Assembly: GCF_029360585.1 (NCBI RefSeq)
Contig: NZ_JAQZSJ010000009.1
Location: forward strand, 62,001 to 126,000
Direction of reading: 5' to 3'
Source of the DNA: Cohnella caldifontis
GTDB taxonomy: Bacteria; Bacillota; Bacilli; Paenibacillales; Paenibacillaceae
Length of the DNA: 64,000 nt
Numbering within the stretch: position 1 is the first letter of the stretch; each line of letters begins with the position of its first letter. Made by a program: the position numbers and the translations under genes. Below the pieces are notes generated by a model that saw nothing but the letters and a program-made list of their open reading frames with translations, did no database searches and was not told the origin of the DNA. Of the stretch, positions 1 to 8,524 are shown in pieces.

Positions 1-70
1 CCGGTATGCCCAGCGCGTCGATGGCATAGCGGTCGACCGCCCTCATTTCTTCCGCGGACACCAGCCGCAT
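1..70 (-). CDS. nnr: NAD(P)H-hydrate epimerase / Nnr, N-terminal fragment
   Basis: Only the first 23 codons are in the window; the gene runs off the left edge. The reverse strand reads an N-terminus with the motif SAEEMRAVDRYAIDALGI, which is the typical opening of YjeF_N domains (NAD(P)H-hydrate epimerase, often fused to an ADP/ATP-dependent dehydratase in Firmicutes). The enzyme repairs hydrated NAD(P)H in the cytoplasm. A GGAGGAG ribosome binding site lies 6-9 bases before the ATG and overlaps the last codons of the upstream DUF72 gene, so the two are probably cotranscribed and coupled. Whether the dehydratase domain is present cannot be seen. Confidence 0.75.
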   Translation of the reverse strand, partial: MRLVSAEEMRAVDRYAIDALGIP

Positions 71-76
71 GCGGAA

Positions 77-967
77 TCACTCCTCCATCCCCGGAATGTG
101 GAACAAATCGAGCTGCTCCGGCTCCCGCCGGGCAATTTCCAACTCCGGGGCCTCCTGGCCGAGCAGCCTCATCAAGGCAGCCGCGTTGCCCGCCGCATGG
201 CCGCCGGAATTGTTGTTGAAGATGACGAGGATGTCCCCGTCCGGATCCGACTGGCGTTCCAGCAACTCCAGCCGCTGCCGCCACTCCGCCAGTTCCGGTT
301 CGCCGTAATCGTACAAGTAGCGCACTTCCCGCCAGTTCGCGCCGCCGCCCGACTCCCACCCGGCCGCGTTGCGGCCGTGCATTCGCACGATCGTCAAGAA
401 GGGATCCGTCGCGCGCAGGACGGTCGGCACCGAGCCCGTGCCCGTCTGGGGTTCGTCGCAGACGCTGTGGATCCACCCCTCCGTCTCCATGAAAGCCAAG
501 GTTTTCTCCCGGTAAGCCTCCGTAAACCAGCTTTGGTGCCGGAATTCCAGGGCGCACGGAATCCCAGCCATGCGTTCCTTCGCCCCCCGGAGCTCCCGGA
601 TATGGTCCCGCGTGCAATCGAACCAAGGCGGATACTGGAACAAAACCGCGCTTAGTTTTCCGGCCTCCATCATCGGCCCCAGCGAGGCGCGGAAAGCTTC
701 GAAATCCGCCTCCAGCGAGCCGTTTCCCGGTTTTCCCCGCCGATGCCCGGTCAGCGCCTGGTACGCCTTGACGACGAAGCGGAAGCCGTCCGGGGTTTCG
801 TTCGTCCAGGCCGCGAGCCTCTCCGGGGAATGGAGCGCGTAAAACGTGCTGTCCACCTCCACGACCGGCCATTTCCGCGCGTACCGTTTCAGCTTATCCT
901 GCGGCTTGGTGCCCGGCGGATACAGGCTGTCGTGATCCCCCCAGCCCGCAAGCCCGATGCGGATCAT
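77..967 (-). CDS. DUF72 (YecE-like) protein
   Basis: A 296-residue protein of the DUF72/YecE family, which has a TIM-barrel-like fold and no firmly assigned reaction. Family marks: the opening IRIGLAGWGDHDSLYP, the FYALHSP segment near residue 45 and FRFVVKAYQALTGH near residue 65. The start at 967 is preferred over an in-frame ATG nine codons upstream because GGGGGAGG sits 6 bases before it. The gene ends 6 bases before the nnr start, and its last codons contain the nnr ribosome binding site. Cytoplasmic; no signal peptide or membrane segment. Confidence 0.85.
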   Translation of the reverse strand: MIRIGLAGWGDHDSLYPPGTKPQDKLKRYARKWPVVEVDSTFYALHSPERLAAWTNETPDGFRFVVKAYQALTGHRRGKPGNGSLEADFEAFRASLGPMMEAGKLSAVLFQYPPWFDCTRDHIRELRGAKERMAGIPCALEFRHQSWFTEAYREKTLAFMETEGWIHSVCDEPQTGTGSVPTVLRATDPFLTIVRMHGRNAAGWESGGGANWREVRYLYDYGEPELAEWRQRLELLERQSDPDGDILVIFNNNSGGHAAGNAAALMRLLGQEAPELEIARREPEQLDLFHIPGMEE

Positions 968-1006
968 CCCGTTTCCTCCCCCGCGTTGCGACATATTCCT
1001 CTCTCA

Positions 1007-1034
1007 ATTATAGACCCCGTGGGAGGAATGCTAA
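1007..1034 (-). promoter_or_regulatory. Candidate sigma-A promoter for the DUF72-nnr pair
   Basis: A perfect TATAAT on the minus strand (1007-1012) with a weak TTAGCA at -35 (1029-1034) and a 16-base spacer. It would start transcription about 33 bases upstream of the DUF72 start codon. The -35 match is poor, so this rests mainly on the -10 box and position. Confidence 0.4.
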
Positions 1035-1071
1035 AACATAGGCTTCGTCTTTTCCCGATGCCGCCGTTGCA

Positions 1072-1109
1072 AAAACAAACTCCGCCCCCCATGACCGCGG
1101 GAGCGGAGT
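1072..1109 (-). terminator. Intrinsic terminator after the FliD-like gene
   Basis: Seven-base arms ACTCCGC (1079-1085) and GCGGAGT (1103-1109) form a hairpin that, read on the minus strand, is followed by TTGTTTTTG. It lies 21 bases beyond the stop codon at 1130 and separates the FliD-like gene from the DUF72 gene. Confidence 0.75.
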
Positions 1110-1129
1110 CGAAATCCGGGTGCTTCGGC

Positions 1130-2353
1130 TCAAAACGATCCGTCGAAGAGCAGGCCCGGCTGCAGCGTCAAACGGTACTTCGACGCATACGTCGTCTGCA
1201 AGTTCCGGAAGGAGGAACTCAGCAGGCTCGCGGGCGGTACGTCCTCCAACCGGCCGGCCGCGCTCGACAGCTTGCCCGCCAATCCGAACCGGCCGGACAC
1301 GTCATCCCGGGTATCGTCGTAGCGCGACTCCAGGCTTGCCTTGAACTTGGACTCGTCCAGCTCCAGCGTTCCGTCCGCTTTCCGTCTCAAGCCGATCGAT
1401 TCGTAGCCTTGAACCGCCGAATCCAAGCCCCGCCTAACCGATGGACTGAGAAAGGCCCCCGATTCGTCCATTCTCCGGCGCAGCGCATTGTAGTCCGCCG
1501 CGAGCCGTTTGACCCGGTCGACGATCTCCTGCGCGTTCGGCTCCACCCGTACTTCCGCGTCTTGGGACGTCGGTTTAAGCAGGGTAGCCGACGCCTTGCC
1601 CTTCTCCAGCTCGATCGTGTTGGAGGAAGAGATCCGGATGGGGCCGCCGTTCACCGAATAGACGGCGTCTGCCGCCGCGGCGGTGACGTTCCGGATCCCG
1701 GCGGCAGCGGCCGCGTTGCCGGTCACGTCCGCGACGCCGAACGCGTTCTTCGCGCCCGTTGCATCGCCCGTGAGCTCCAGCCTCGCGGTCCCGGCCTTGG
1801 CGTCGTTCACGATTCTCGCCGTGACGCCGGCGTGGGCGCCGTTAATCGCGTCCCGGATCTTCGCCAACGCTTGGCCGTTCGTATCGCTGCCGGAAATAAA
1901 CGCCGATACGTAGGACGTTTTGCCCCCGACCGTGATTTTCATTTCGTTCGTCCCGCCCTGAATCGCCGCAGGGGAAGCCGCGGACAACCAAGTGCCGCCG
2001 TTGACCTGAGCGGCCGCCGTCTGATCGACCTTGATCCTGTAGGAAGCGATTTTCGCCCCGTCGGAAGCCGAAGCGGCCACGGCCGTCTTGTCCGACGACC
2101 TCGCCTCGCGGGACTGGAAAGCCGAGCCGCCCGAATCGAGCAGGTCCTCCGCGGAGGCGCGCAAGTCTTTGGCCCCTTTCAACACGGAGGAAAGGCCGGA
2201 AGCGGCCGCCCGGTATAACGGATCCGCCGGCGAAGAAGAACCCCCCCTCGCCGTCTTGGCGAAGGGCCATTCGACAGGCTGGCGGTAATACGTCAGATTG
2301 TGCGCGTACGTCGCCGCCATGATCCGTTGGACCGATGGGATCGAACCCGGCAT
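1130..2353 (-). CDS. Orphan FliD-like flagellar cap-related protein
   Basis: A 407-residue protein with features of flagellar hook-associated protein 2 (FliD): a Ser/Ala/Thr/Gly-rich central region resembling the variable D2/D3 part (residues about 100-260) and a C-terminal stretch with EIVDRVKRLAADYNALRR, like the FliD_C coiled region. The N-terminus (VQRIMAATYAHNLTYYRQP) is not the usual FliD opening. The start at 2353 is chosen because AGGTGA sits about 7 bases before it; another ATG lies nine codons upstream. No flagellar genes flank it, so it may be an accessory filament or adhesion cap protein rather than the main cap. No Sec signal is seen, consistent with flagellar-type export. Confidence 0.6.
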   Translation of the reverse strand: MPGSIPSVQRIMAATYAHNLTYYRQPVEWPFAKTARGGSSSPADPLYRAAASGLSSVLKGAKDLRASAEDLLDSGGSAFQSREARSSDKTAVAASASDGAKIASYRIKVDQTAAAQVNGGTWLSAASPAAIQGGTNEMKITVGGKTSYVSAFISGSDTNGQALAKIRDAINGAHAGVTARIVNDAKAGTARLELTGDATGAKNAFGVADVTGNAAAAAGIRNVTAAAADAVYSVNGGPIRISSSNTIELEKGKASATLLKPTSQDAEVRVEPNAQEIVDRVKRLAADYNALRRRMDESGAFLSPSVRRGLDSAVQGYESIGLRRKADGTLELDESKFKASLESRYDDTRDDVSGRFGLAGKLSSAAGRLEDVPPASLLSSSFRNLQTTYASKYRLTLQPGLLFDGSF

Positions 2354-2435
2354 AAGGAATTCACCTCGAACGAAATCCATATACTGTCAATCTACCATTC
2401 GAATCCGTATCTTTCAAGAACGGAGTTTCGACCGC

Positions 2436-2723
2436 TTACGGATGGCTCGGATTGTTTTCGATCACCTGGACGGCTTGGGTTAACACCTTCAAAATATCCG
2501 ATTTCAACTGGGGATTCAGATAAAGCGCCTTGATGTACGCTTCCCCGGTTTGGGTGGACGTGTATTTGGGCGGCAGTTGGTTCAAGGCGAGCAGCAGGAT
2601 GTCCAGCTGGCATCTGTCGCAATCGCAGACGAGCGCGCGTTCCTTCAAATAATTATCTTCGAACAGCTGAATGACGATCGGTTCCATCGCGTTCAGAACG
2701 GGCAATTCCCGGGTCGGCTTCAT
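2436..2723 (-). CDS. comFB: ComFB family protein
   Basis: A 95-residue ComFB-family protein. The diagnostic cysteine cluster CDCDRCQLD is followed by ALNQLPPKY; in Bacillus ComFB these cysteines bind zinc. ComFB is encoded in the late-competence comF operon of B. subtilis, where it is dispensable for transformation; homologs in cyanobacteria have been reported to bind cyclic dinucleotides. Here it stands alone, without comFA or comFC, next to a FliD-like gene and an HD-GYP phosphodiesterase operon, which fits a signalling or motility role better than DNA uptake (inference). The start at 2723 has GAGGAG about 8 bases upstream; an earlier ATG at 2798 lacks a comparable site. Confidence 0.75.
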   Translation of the reverse strand: MKPTRELPVLNAMEPIVIQLFEDNYLKERALVCDCDRCQLDILLLALNQLPPKYTSTQTGEAYIKALYLNPQLKSDILKVLTQAVQVIENNPSHP

Positions 2724-2919
2724 CCCATCTCTCCTCGTGAAATCGATGTTCGCTAGCCCCACTTTACCATGCGGCCCACCCGGTTGAAAGAGTTTCATCC
2801 GGAAGTCCCTGCCGATTTCGACGAAATCCCCTTTAAAACGACCGGACCGGAAGGATTTTCCGGGGCGGTTGTAGAAATGTTGCGTATGCCCAAACCATGG
2901 GGAAACACGGGGTGATCCG

Positions 2920-3303
2920 ATGAAAAAATGGACGGTTTATTTCCTATTGGCCGGCTGCCTGCTGCTCTCGTCCTGCGGCGATCGGGCGGCCAGCTCCCAA
3001 GTACAGAAGCAAGGCGGCTTCAAACCGAAGCTGGACGTCGCCTGGAAGGTGAACGGGACAACGCTTACCGTCGACGTGACGACGGACATGCATATCTCGC
3101 CCGAGCACTACGGTCAAGCCCGCAAAGCCGGCGAGGGCCATATTCACATGTATCTCGACAACGGCGATAAGATCGGCGTCAAAGAAAACCGCTACGAGTT
3201 TCCCGATCTTCAGCCCGGACCGCACACGCTCAAAGTATCTTTGCACAATAACGACCATACGCCTTATGACGTCACCCAAACGATCGATTTCGAAATCGAA
3301 TGA
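2920..3303 (+). CDS. Small lipoprotein, His-rich beta protein
   Basis: A 127-residue predicted lipoprotein: a short positive N-terminus, a hydrophobic core and a lipobox ending LLSSC (Cys about 19), so it should be anchored on the outer face of the membrane. The mature part carries GHIHMYLDNGD and SLHNNDHTPY, a histidine-rich beta-sandwich-like pattern that could bind metal or a ligand. The family is not recognised with certainty. Its stop codon lies just before the kinase gene, and the three genes from here to 6427 are packed without gaps, so it may be the ligand-sensing or accessory component of the following two-component system (inference). Confidence 0.7.
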   Translation: MKKWTVYFLLAGCLLLSSCGDRAASSQVQKQGGFKPKLDVAWKVNGTTLTVDVTTDMHISPEHYGQARKAGEGHIHMYLDNGDKIGVKENRYEFPDLQPGPHTLKVSLHNNDHTPYDVTQTIDFEIE

Positions 3304-3335
3304 CGCCGGAATCGGACAAGCCAGAGGAGAGCCGC

Positions 3336-4850
3336 ATGTCCCGTAAACTCAGCCTGCAGTACCGCATACTCGTCCTGGTCGTGACCGTCACCGTCGTCAT
3401 GATGTCGGCCGTCGTCTGGTTCGATTCCTACAATTTGCGGCAGTCCGTCCAGGAGACCTATATCAGCCAGCTTGACGGCATGACCACCGCCATCAACGGC
3501 CGATACGAGGAATCGCACAACATCGAGGACGTCCAGCAAATTTTCGATTACATCCAATACAAGAACGCCAACGTCATCGAGCTTACCTTATACGGAGCCG
3601 ATAAAATCCTCGCTTCCACGAACCGCGAGCGGGTCGGGACGCCATCTCCGCGGGGGCTGGTTTCCACCCTCCGGTCCGGGAAAACGATCGTGGAAAAATT
3701 CCGCGGAGCGGACGGCATCCCGCAAAACCGGCTCGTCGCCCCCCTCAAGGAGGACGGCGCCACGGTCGGCGCCATCGAGCTTCTTTTGGACACCTCGGGA
3801 AAAGAAGAGCTGGTCCGGCAGCGGACTTTGCTGATCGTCGCGGCGAGTTTCGGCATTACCTTGCTGCTGCTCGCGGCGCTGCATGCCATTATCCGGAGAA
3901 TGCTGATCCGGCCTCTGCTGATCATCCGCGAAGCGGCGTTGTCCGTGAAGGAAGGCACGCCGTACGAGCCGGTCGAGCTTGGGGCCAGCCAGGAAATCAA
4001 CGTCGTCGCCGAAGCCTTCAACGAAATGGTGCAGAACCAGGAAGCCCGTTACAACGAGCTTCAGCAGGCGCTTCGGACCGTGCAGCAGGCGCAGAAGCAA
4101 TTGGTGGAATCGGAGAAAATGTCGGCGCTCGGCAGTCTGGTAGCCGGCGTATCCCACGAAATCAACACGCCGCTCGGCATCGGCGTCACCGCCGCGTCGT
4201 TCATGGCGGAGAAAGCGAAAGAATTCGAGACCGTGTACCGCTCCAACGCCATGAAACGTTCCGATCTGGAGGAGTTCCTGAAGCATGTCCGCGAAACCAC
4301 GGGCATGATCCAGAGCAATCTGTCCCGGGCGTCGGAGCTTGTCCGCAGCTTCAAGCAGGTGGCGGTCGACCGGTCCGTCGAAATGAAGCGCAAGTTCCCG
4401 GTCAAGGAATACGTCAGGGAAATTCTCGTCAGCCTGCATCCGCAGCTCAAGAAAACGAAACACCGCGTGGAAGTGGAAGGGCCGGACGGGCTGGAGATCT
4501 ACAGCGATCCCGGCGCGCTTTCCCAGATCGTCACCAACCTGATCATGAACTCCCTGATCCATGCGTACGAGCCGGATGAAGAAGGCCGGATCACGCTGGA
4601 TATCCGGAAGGAACGGGACGGACGCGTGACGATCCGGTATGCCGACGACGGCAAGGGCATGCCGCCGGAAGTGCTCGAACAGATTTTCCATCCTTTCTTC
4701 ACGACCAAACGGGGCAACGGCGGAACCGGGCTTGGCATGCATATCGTGTACAACCTTGTCACCCAATCGCTTGGCGGCACGATCCGATGCGAGAGCACCC
4801 TCGGGGAAGGCACCCGATTCACGATCCAAATTCCGATGAATGAGAGATGA
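3336..4850 (+). CDS. Membrane sensor histidine kinase
   Basis: A 504-residue kinase with membrane segments at about residues 11-28 and 163-184 enclosing an extracytoplasmic sensor domain, then HAMP, a coiled linker, a phosphoacceptor region around GVSHEINTPLG (His about 272) and an ATPase domain with DDGKGMPP and GGTGLGMHI. The start at 3336 is preferred because AGAGGAG lies 6-12 bases upstream; an ATG at 3300 overlaps the lipoprotein stop but has no site of its own. Its TGA overlaps the ATG of the downstream HD-GYP regulator (ATGA), making that protein its probable cognate response regulator. The upstream lipoprotein may modulate its sensor domain. Confidence 0.9.
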   Translation: MSRKLSLQYRILVLVVTVTVVMMSAVVWFDSYNLRQSVQETYISQLDGMTTAINGRYEESHNIEDVQQIFDYIQYKNANVIELTLYGADKILASTNRERVGTPSPRGLVSTLRSGKTIVEKFRGADGIPQNRLVAPLKEDGATVGAIELLLDTSGKEELVRQRTLLIVAASFGITLLLLAALHAIIRRMLIRPLLIIREAALSVKEGTPYEPVELGASQEINVVAEAFNEMVQNQEARYNELQQALRTVQQAQKQLVESEKMSALGSLVAGVSHEINTPLGIGVTAASFMAEKAKEFETVYRSNAMKRSDLEEFLKHVRETTGMIQSNLSRASELVRSFKQVAVDRSVEMKRKFPVKEYVREILVSLHPQLKKTKHRVEVEGPDGLEIYSDPGALSQIVTNLIMNSLIHAYEPDEEGRITLDIRKERDGRVTIRYADDGKGMPPEVLEQIFHPFFTTKRGNGGTGLGMHIVYNLVTQSLGGTIRCESTLGEGTRFTIQIPMNER

Positions 4851-6427
4851 TCCCCATGACCGGCCCTCAAGAAGACTTGCTCATCTTTGCAGACGAATCA
4901 CCGGATAACCCGATTCCCTCCGTCGGTACCGAGCCCGAGAGCTGGAAAGTCATCATCGTGGACGACGACCCCGAGGTCCACCATCTGACGCGGCTCGTGC
5001 TGGACGACTTCGAATTCGACGGCCGGCGCCTCGGGTTCGTGAGCGTCTATTCGGAGGCGGAGGCGCTGAAGGTCATTCCGGACCATCCGGACGCCGCGAT
5101 CATCCTGCTCGACGTCGTGATGGACGCGGAGGATTCCGGTCTGAAGCTCGTCCAATTCATCCGGGATGAACTGAAATATGATGCGGCGCGGATCATTCTT
5201 CGGACCGGCCAGCCCGGCCAGGCGCCCGAAAGGCTCGTCATCAAGGACTACGACATCAACGACTACAAAGAAAAGACGGAACTGACCGCGCAAAAGCTGT
5301 ACACGACGGTGATGGCCGCGCTGCGCGCGTACCGGGACATCATGGTTATCGAGAGCAACAAGGTGGGGCTCGAGAAGATCATCAAATCGTCGGCGGACCT
5401 GTTCGAGGTCAAGTCGCTCAAGAAATTCGCCTCCGGCGTGCTGACGCAGCTCACCTCGATCCTGAACCTGCACAAGAACGCGGTGCATTGCAACAGTTTC
5501 GCCGTGGCGAAGGGGCAAGAAGAAATCTATATTCTCGCGGCAACGGGAGACTACGCGAAAGGCAACCTGGAGAAAATCGAGGAGGTCGTTCCGGCGGACG
5601 TGCTACGGCGGATCGAGATCTCGTTCCGGGAGAAGCGGAGCCTGTTCGACGAGACGGACTACTTCACCTGTTATTTCGAAAGCAAAACCGGCCGGGAGAA
5701 CGTCATTTATTTCGAAGGATCGAAGACGCTGAACGAATGGAACCGGTATTTGATCGAAATCTACTGCTCCAACGTGTCGGTTGCCTTCGAAAACCTGTAC
5801 TTGAACGAAGAGGTCGAAACGACCCAGAAGGAAATCATTTTCACGCTGGGCGAAATCGCGGAATCCCGCTCCCAGGAGACGGGCAACCACGTCAAGCGGG
5901 TGGCGGAGTACTCCAAGCTGCTGGCGCTGGGGTACGGGCTGCCCGAAGAGGAAGCGGAGCTCGTGCGGATGGCGTCCTCCATGCACGACGTCGGCAAGGT
6001 CGCCATCCCCGACGCCGTGCTCAATAAGCCGGGCAAGCTGACGGACGAGGAATTCGCTCTCATCAAGCAGCATGCCCGTTACGGATTCGAGATGCTTAAC
6101 CACTCCAGCCGGGAACTCATCAAAACCGCGGCGATCATCGCCCATCAGCATCACGAGAAATACGACGGCAGCGGGTACCCGAACGGTTTGTCGGGCGAAG
6201 ACATCCACGTCTACGGCCGGATCACGGCGCTGGCGGACGTCTTCGACGCCCTCGGCAGCGAGCGCGTGTACAAGCAGGCCTGGCCGCTCGAGGACATCCT
6301 CGAGTTCTTCCGCCAGCAGCGGGGCAAGCATTTCGACCCCCGGCTGGTCGACATCTTCTTCGAGAACCTGGACGCCATCCTGAAAATCCGCGACCAGTAC
6401 GGCGACGGTTCGCGGAACGCGGGGTAA
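4847..6427 (+). CDS. Response regulator with HD-GYP phosphodiesterase domain
   Basis: A 526-residue output protein: an N-terminal receiver (residues about 30-160, with VIIVDDDPE and the acceptor Asp in ILLDVVMDAED), a central DUF3369-like sensory region (about 170-320) and a C-terminal HD-GYP domain (about 330-515). The metal ligands and signature are intact: MHDVGKVAIPD, HQHHEKYDGSGYPNG and LADVFDALGS. HD-GYP proteins hydrolyse c-di-GMP, so phosphorylation by the kinase encoded just upstream probably controls c-di-GMP breakdown. The gene overlaps the kinase stop by four bases. Its 3' end runs into a degenerate GGGGTAACGC-type repeat that contains the stop codon. Confidence 0.92.
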   Translation: MIPMTGPQEDLLIFADESPDNPIPSVGTEPESWKVIIVDDDPEVHHLTRLVLDDFEFDGRRLGFVSVYSEAEALKVIPDHPDAAIILLDVVMDAEDSGLKLVQFIRDELKYDAARIILRTGQPGQAPERLVIKDYDINDYKEKTELTAQKLYTTVMAALRAYRDIMVIESNKVGLEKIIKSSADLFEVKSLKKFASGVLTQLTSILNLHKNAVHCNSFAVAKGQEEIYILAATGDYAKGNLEKIEEVVPADVLRRIEISFREKRSLFDETDYFTCYFESKTGRENVIYFEGSKTLNEWNRYLIEIYCSNVSVAFENLYLNEEVETTQKEIIFTLGEIAESRSQETGNHVKRVAEYSKLLALGYGLPEEEAELVRMASSMHDVGKVAIPDAVLNKPGKLTDEEFALIKQHARYGFEMLNHSSRELIKTAAIIAHQHHEKYDGSGYPNGLSGEDIHVYGRITALADVFDALGSERVYKQAWPLEDILEFFRQQRGKHFDPRLVDIFFENLDAILKIRDQYGDGSRNAG

Positions 6428-6527
6428 CGCGGGGTACGCGGGGTAACGCGGGGTGGATCGGGGGACGCGGGGTGGAGCAGGGTGACGCAGGGTGACGGAG
6501 GATGACGCAGGGGGATGCGGGGGGATG
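6415..6527. repeat. Degenerate 10-12-bp GC-rich tandem repeat
   Basis: Repeated variants of ACGCGGGGTA and related forms (GACGCAGGGTG, GGATGCGGGG) run from the last codons of the HD-GYP gene into the intergenic region. The repeat supplies the stop codon. It decays toward its right end, as expected of slippage-born sequence. Confidence 0.7.
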
Positions 6528-6618
6528 GTTGCGATTCCGCGCAGCGATTTGCCATGCCTCGTCGTGCCACTGCCCGCCTGTCACCGCTTGGTTCCCGCCC
6601 AACGTACGAATTCATTCA

Positions 6619-6636
6619 GGGGGAACAAGTTCCCCC
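6619..6636. repeat. 18-bp perfect inverted repeat
   Basis: GGGGGAAC and GTTCCCCC are separated by two bases. No T-run follows on either strand, so it is not a standard terminator. It lies between the HD-GYP gene and the minisatellite; function unknown. Confidence 0.5.
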
Positions 6637-6691
6637 ACATTTTACTCAGCGGTTCCCGAATTTCCCGTTGTTGGCCGATAGAACGGCTGAC

Positions 6692-7892
6692 GTTGAGAAA
6701 AGAAAGAAAGTTTCGTATCTCCTCCACTTTTGGCCGGTATGCGCGGGCGTTGAGAGAGAAAGTTTCGTATCTCCTCCCCTTTTGGCCGGTATGTGCGAGC
6801 GTTGAGAAAGAAAGTTTCGTATCTCCCCCACTTTTGGCCGGTATGCGCGTGCGTTGAGAAAGAAAGTTTCGTATCTCCTCCACTTTTGGCCGGTATGCGC
6901 GGGCGTTGAGAGAGAAAGTTTCGTATCTCCTCCACTTTTGGCCGGTATGTGCGAGCGTTGAGAAAGAAAGTTTCGTATCTCCCCCACTTTTGGCCGGTAT
7001 GCGCGGGCGTTGAGAAAGAAAGTTTCGTATTTCCTCCACTTTTGGCCGGTATGCGCGGGCGTTGTGAAAGAAAGTATCGTATCTCCCCCACTTTTGGCCG
7101 GTATGCGCGGGCGTTGAGAAAGAAAGTTTCTTATCTCCTCCACTTTTGGCCGGTATGCGCGGGCGTTGAGAAAGAAAGTTTCTTATCTCCTCCACTTTTG
7201 GCCGGTATGCGCGGGCGTTGAGAAAGAAAGTTTCGTATCTCCTCCACTTTTGGCCGGTATGCGCGGGCGTTGAGAAAGAAAGTTTCGTATCTCCTCCACT
7301 TTTGGCCGGTATGCGCGAGCGTTGAGAAAGAAAGTTTCGTATCTCCCCCACTTTTGGCCGGTATGCGCGGGCGTTGAGAAAGAAAGTTTCGTATCTCCTC
7401 CACTTTTGGCCGGTATGCGCGGGCGTTGAGAAAGAAAGTTTCGTATCTCCTCCACTTTTGGCCGGTATGCGCGGGCGTTGAGAAAGAAAGTTTCGTATCT
7501 CCTCCACTTTTGGCCGGTATGCGCGGGCGTTGAGAAAGAAAGTTTCGTATCTCCTCCACTTTTGGCCGGTATGCGCGGGCGTTGAGAAAGAAAGTTTCGT
7601 ATCTCCTCCACTTTTGGCCGGTATGCGCGGGCGTTGAGAAAGAAAGTTTCGTATCTCCTCCACTTTTGGCCGGTATGCGCGGGCGTTGAGAAAGAAAGTT
7701 TCGTATCTCCTCCACTTTTGGCCGGTATGCGCGGGCGTTGAGAAAGAAAGTTTCGTATCTCCTCCACTTTTGGCCGGTATGCGCGGGCGTTGAGAAAGAA
7801 AGTTTCGTATCTCCTCCACTTTTGGCCGGTATGCGCGGGCGTTGAGAAAGAAAGTATCGTATCTCCCCCACTTTTGGCCGGTATGCGCGGGC
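6692..7892. repeat. 52-bp minisatellite, 23 tandem copies
   Basis: Units begin GTTGAGAAAGAAAGTTTCGT and end GGTATGCGCGGGC. The first unit is 57 bp; the other 22 are exactly 52 bp (starts at 6749, 6801 and so on to 7841). Nine consecutive units from 7373 to 7840 are identical, while the left third carries substitutions (GAGAGAG, TGTGCGAGC, CCCCC) arranged in a 156-bp, three-unit super-period between copies 1-3 and 4-6. This points to recent expansion by unequal exchange or slippage. Because 52 is not a multiple of three and the minus strand lacks stops in every phase, long open frames exist there, but they look incidental. The stretch 7893-8059 to its right shows nothing recognisable. Confidence 0.97.
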
Positions 7893-8059
7893 GTTCGATA
7901 CTGCCGCTTTTTACGGCGCCTTCTGGGCGTTTACGATTCCGCTCGTTTTCCGCGTACCCTACGATCCTCCATCAGCGAATCGAAGTGCTGCCCGCTTTCG
8001 CTCCGGTCTATGTCCGCATTGGATAGCGTTGATCCATTTGCAGGCCGGGTGCGTCCCTC

Positions 8060-8422
8060 TTATCGAGGCTGCTCGGCGACCTCTTCGGCGGCCTCGAAGA
8101 CCGAATCCCCCGGAACCCGGGTCATCTCCGCTTGCCGCCGAACCTGTTCGGCGATGAGGCCGTTCGTCCAGTCCGCGAACGAACGGTCGAGCTGCTTTTC
8201 GCGGCCGGGGTCGTCGTTCACGTCGGAATCGAATTCCCCGGCGGCGGCGCGATCCAACCTCCCGCGCTCGAAAATCCCCCCCGTTTCTTCATCCAATGCC
8301 CGTTCGCCGGCCAAGCCAACCGCTTCGTCGCCCAACGTACCGGCAGCTTCGGCGTTCGTCCCCAGATCCTTAAAACCATCCGGCTTTCTCTTGGGACCTC
8401 TCATGGTAATATAACGCGGCAT
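8060..8422 (-). CDS. Hypothetical acidic, hydrophilic protein
   Basis: A 120-residue, strongly hydrophilic protein rich in Glu, Asp, Gly and Ala, with TLGDEAVGLAGERALDEETG in its middle and no membrane or signal segment. I do not recognise the family. The start at 8422 has AAGGGG about 10 bases upstream; an in-frame ATG six codons later is an alternative. It is divergent from odhA, separated by about 100 bases that must hold both promoters. The composition suggests a disordered small protein, possibly spore-associated or stress-related (inference, weak). Coding status is moderately supported by the intact frame and ribosome binding site. Confidence 0.45.
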   Translation of the reverse strand: MPRYITMRGPKRKPDGFKDLGTNAEAAGTLGDEAVGLAGERALDEETGGIFERGRLDRAAAGEFDSDVNDDPGREKQLDRSFADWTNGLIAEQVRRQAEMTRVPGDSVFEAAEEVAEQPR

Positions 8423-8524
8423 TCCCTGATTTCCCCTTCCTTTCCGGTTTCCCGTTATCTTTCCTCCGGCGTTGGGAAACATACGGATAGCTCACCGATC
8501 ATCAACCGCGGAAGGGATGCTGGA

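Noticed and set aside
6619-6636. Terminator for the HD-GYP operon
   Set aside because: The hairpin has no T-run on either strand and lies about 190 bases beyond the stop.
6581-7819. Long minus-strand open frames (up to 412 codons) across the minisatellite, reading EEIRNFLSQRPRIPAKS repeats
   Set aside because: The unit is 52 bp, so every minus frame cycles through all three phases, none containing a stop. Openness follows from the repeat and no dedicated start, signal or family is seen.
6692-7892. CRISPR array
   Set aside because: There are no unique spacers; the whole 52-bp unit repeats, and no cas genes are nearby.
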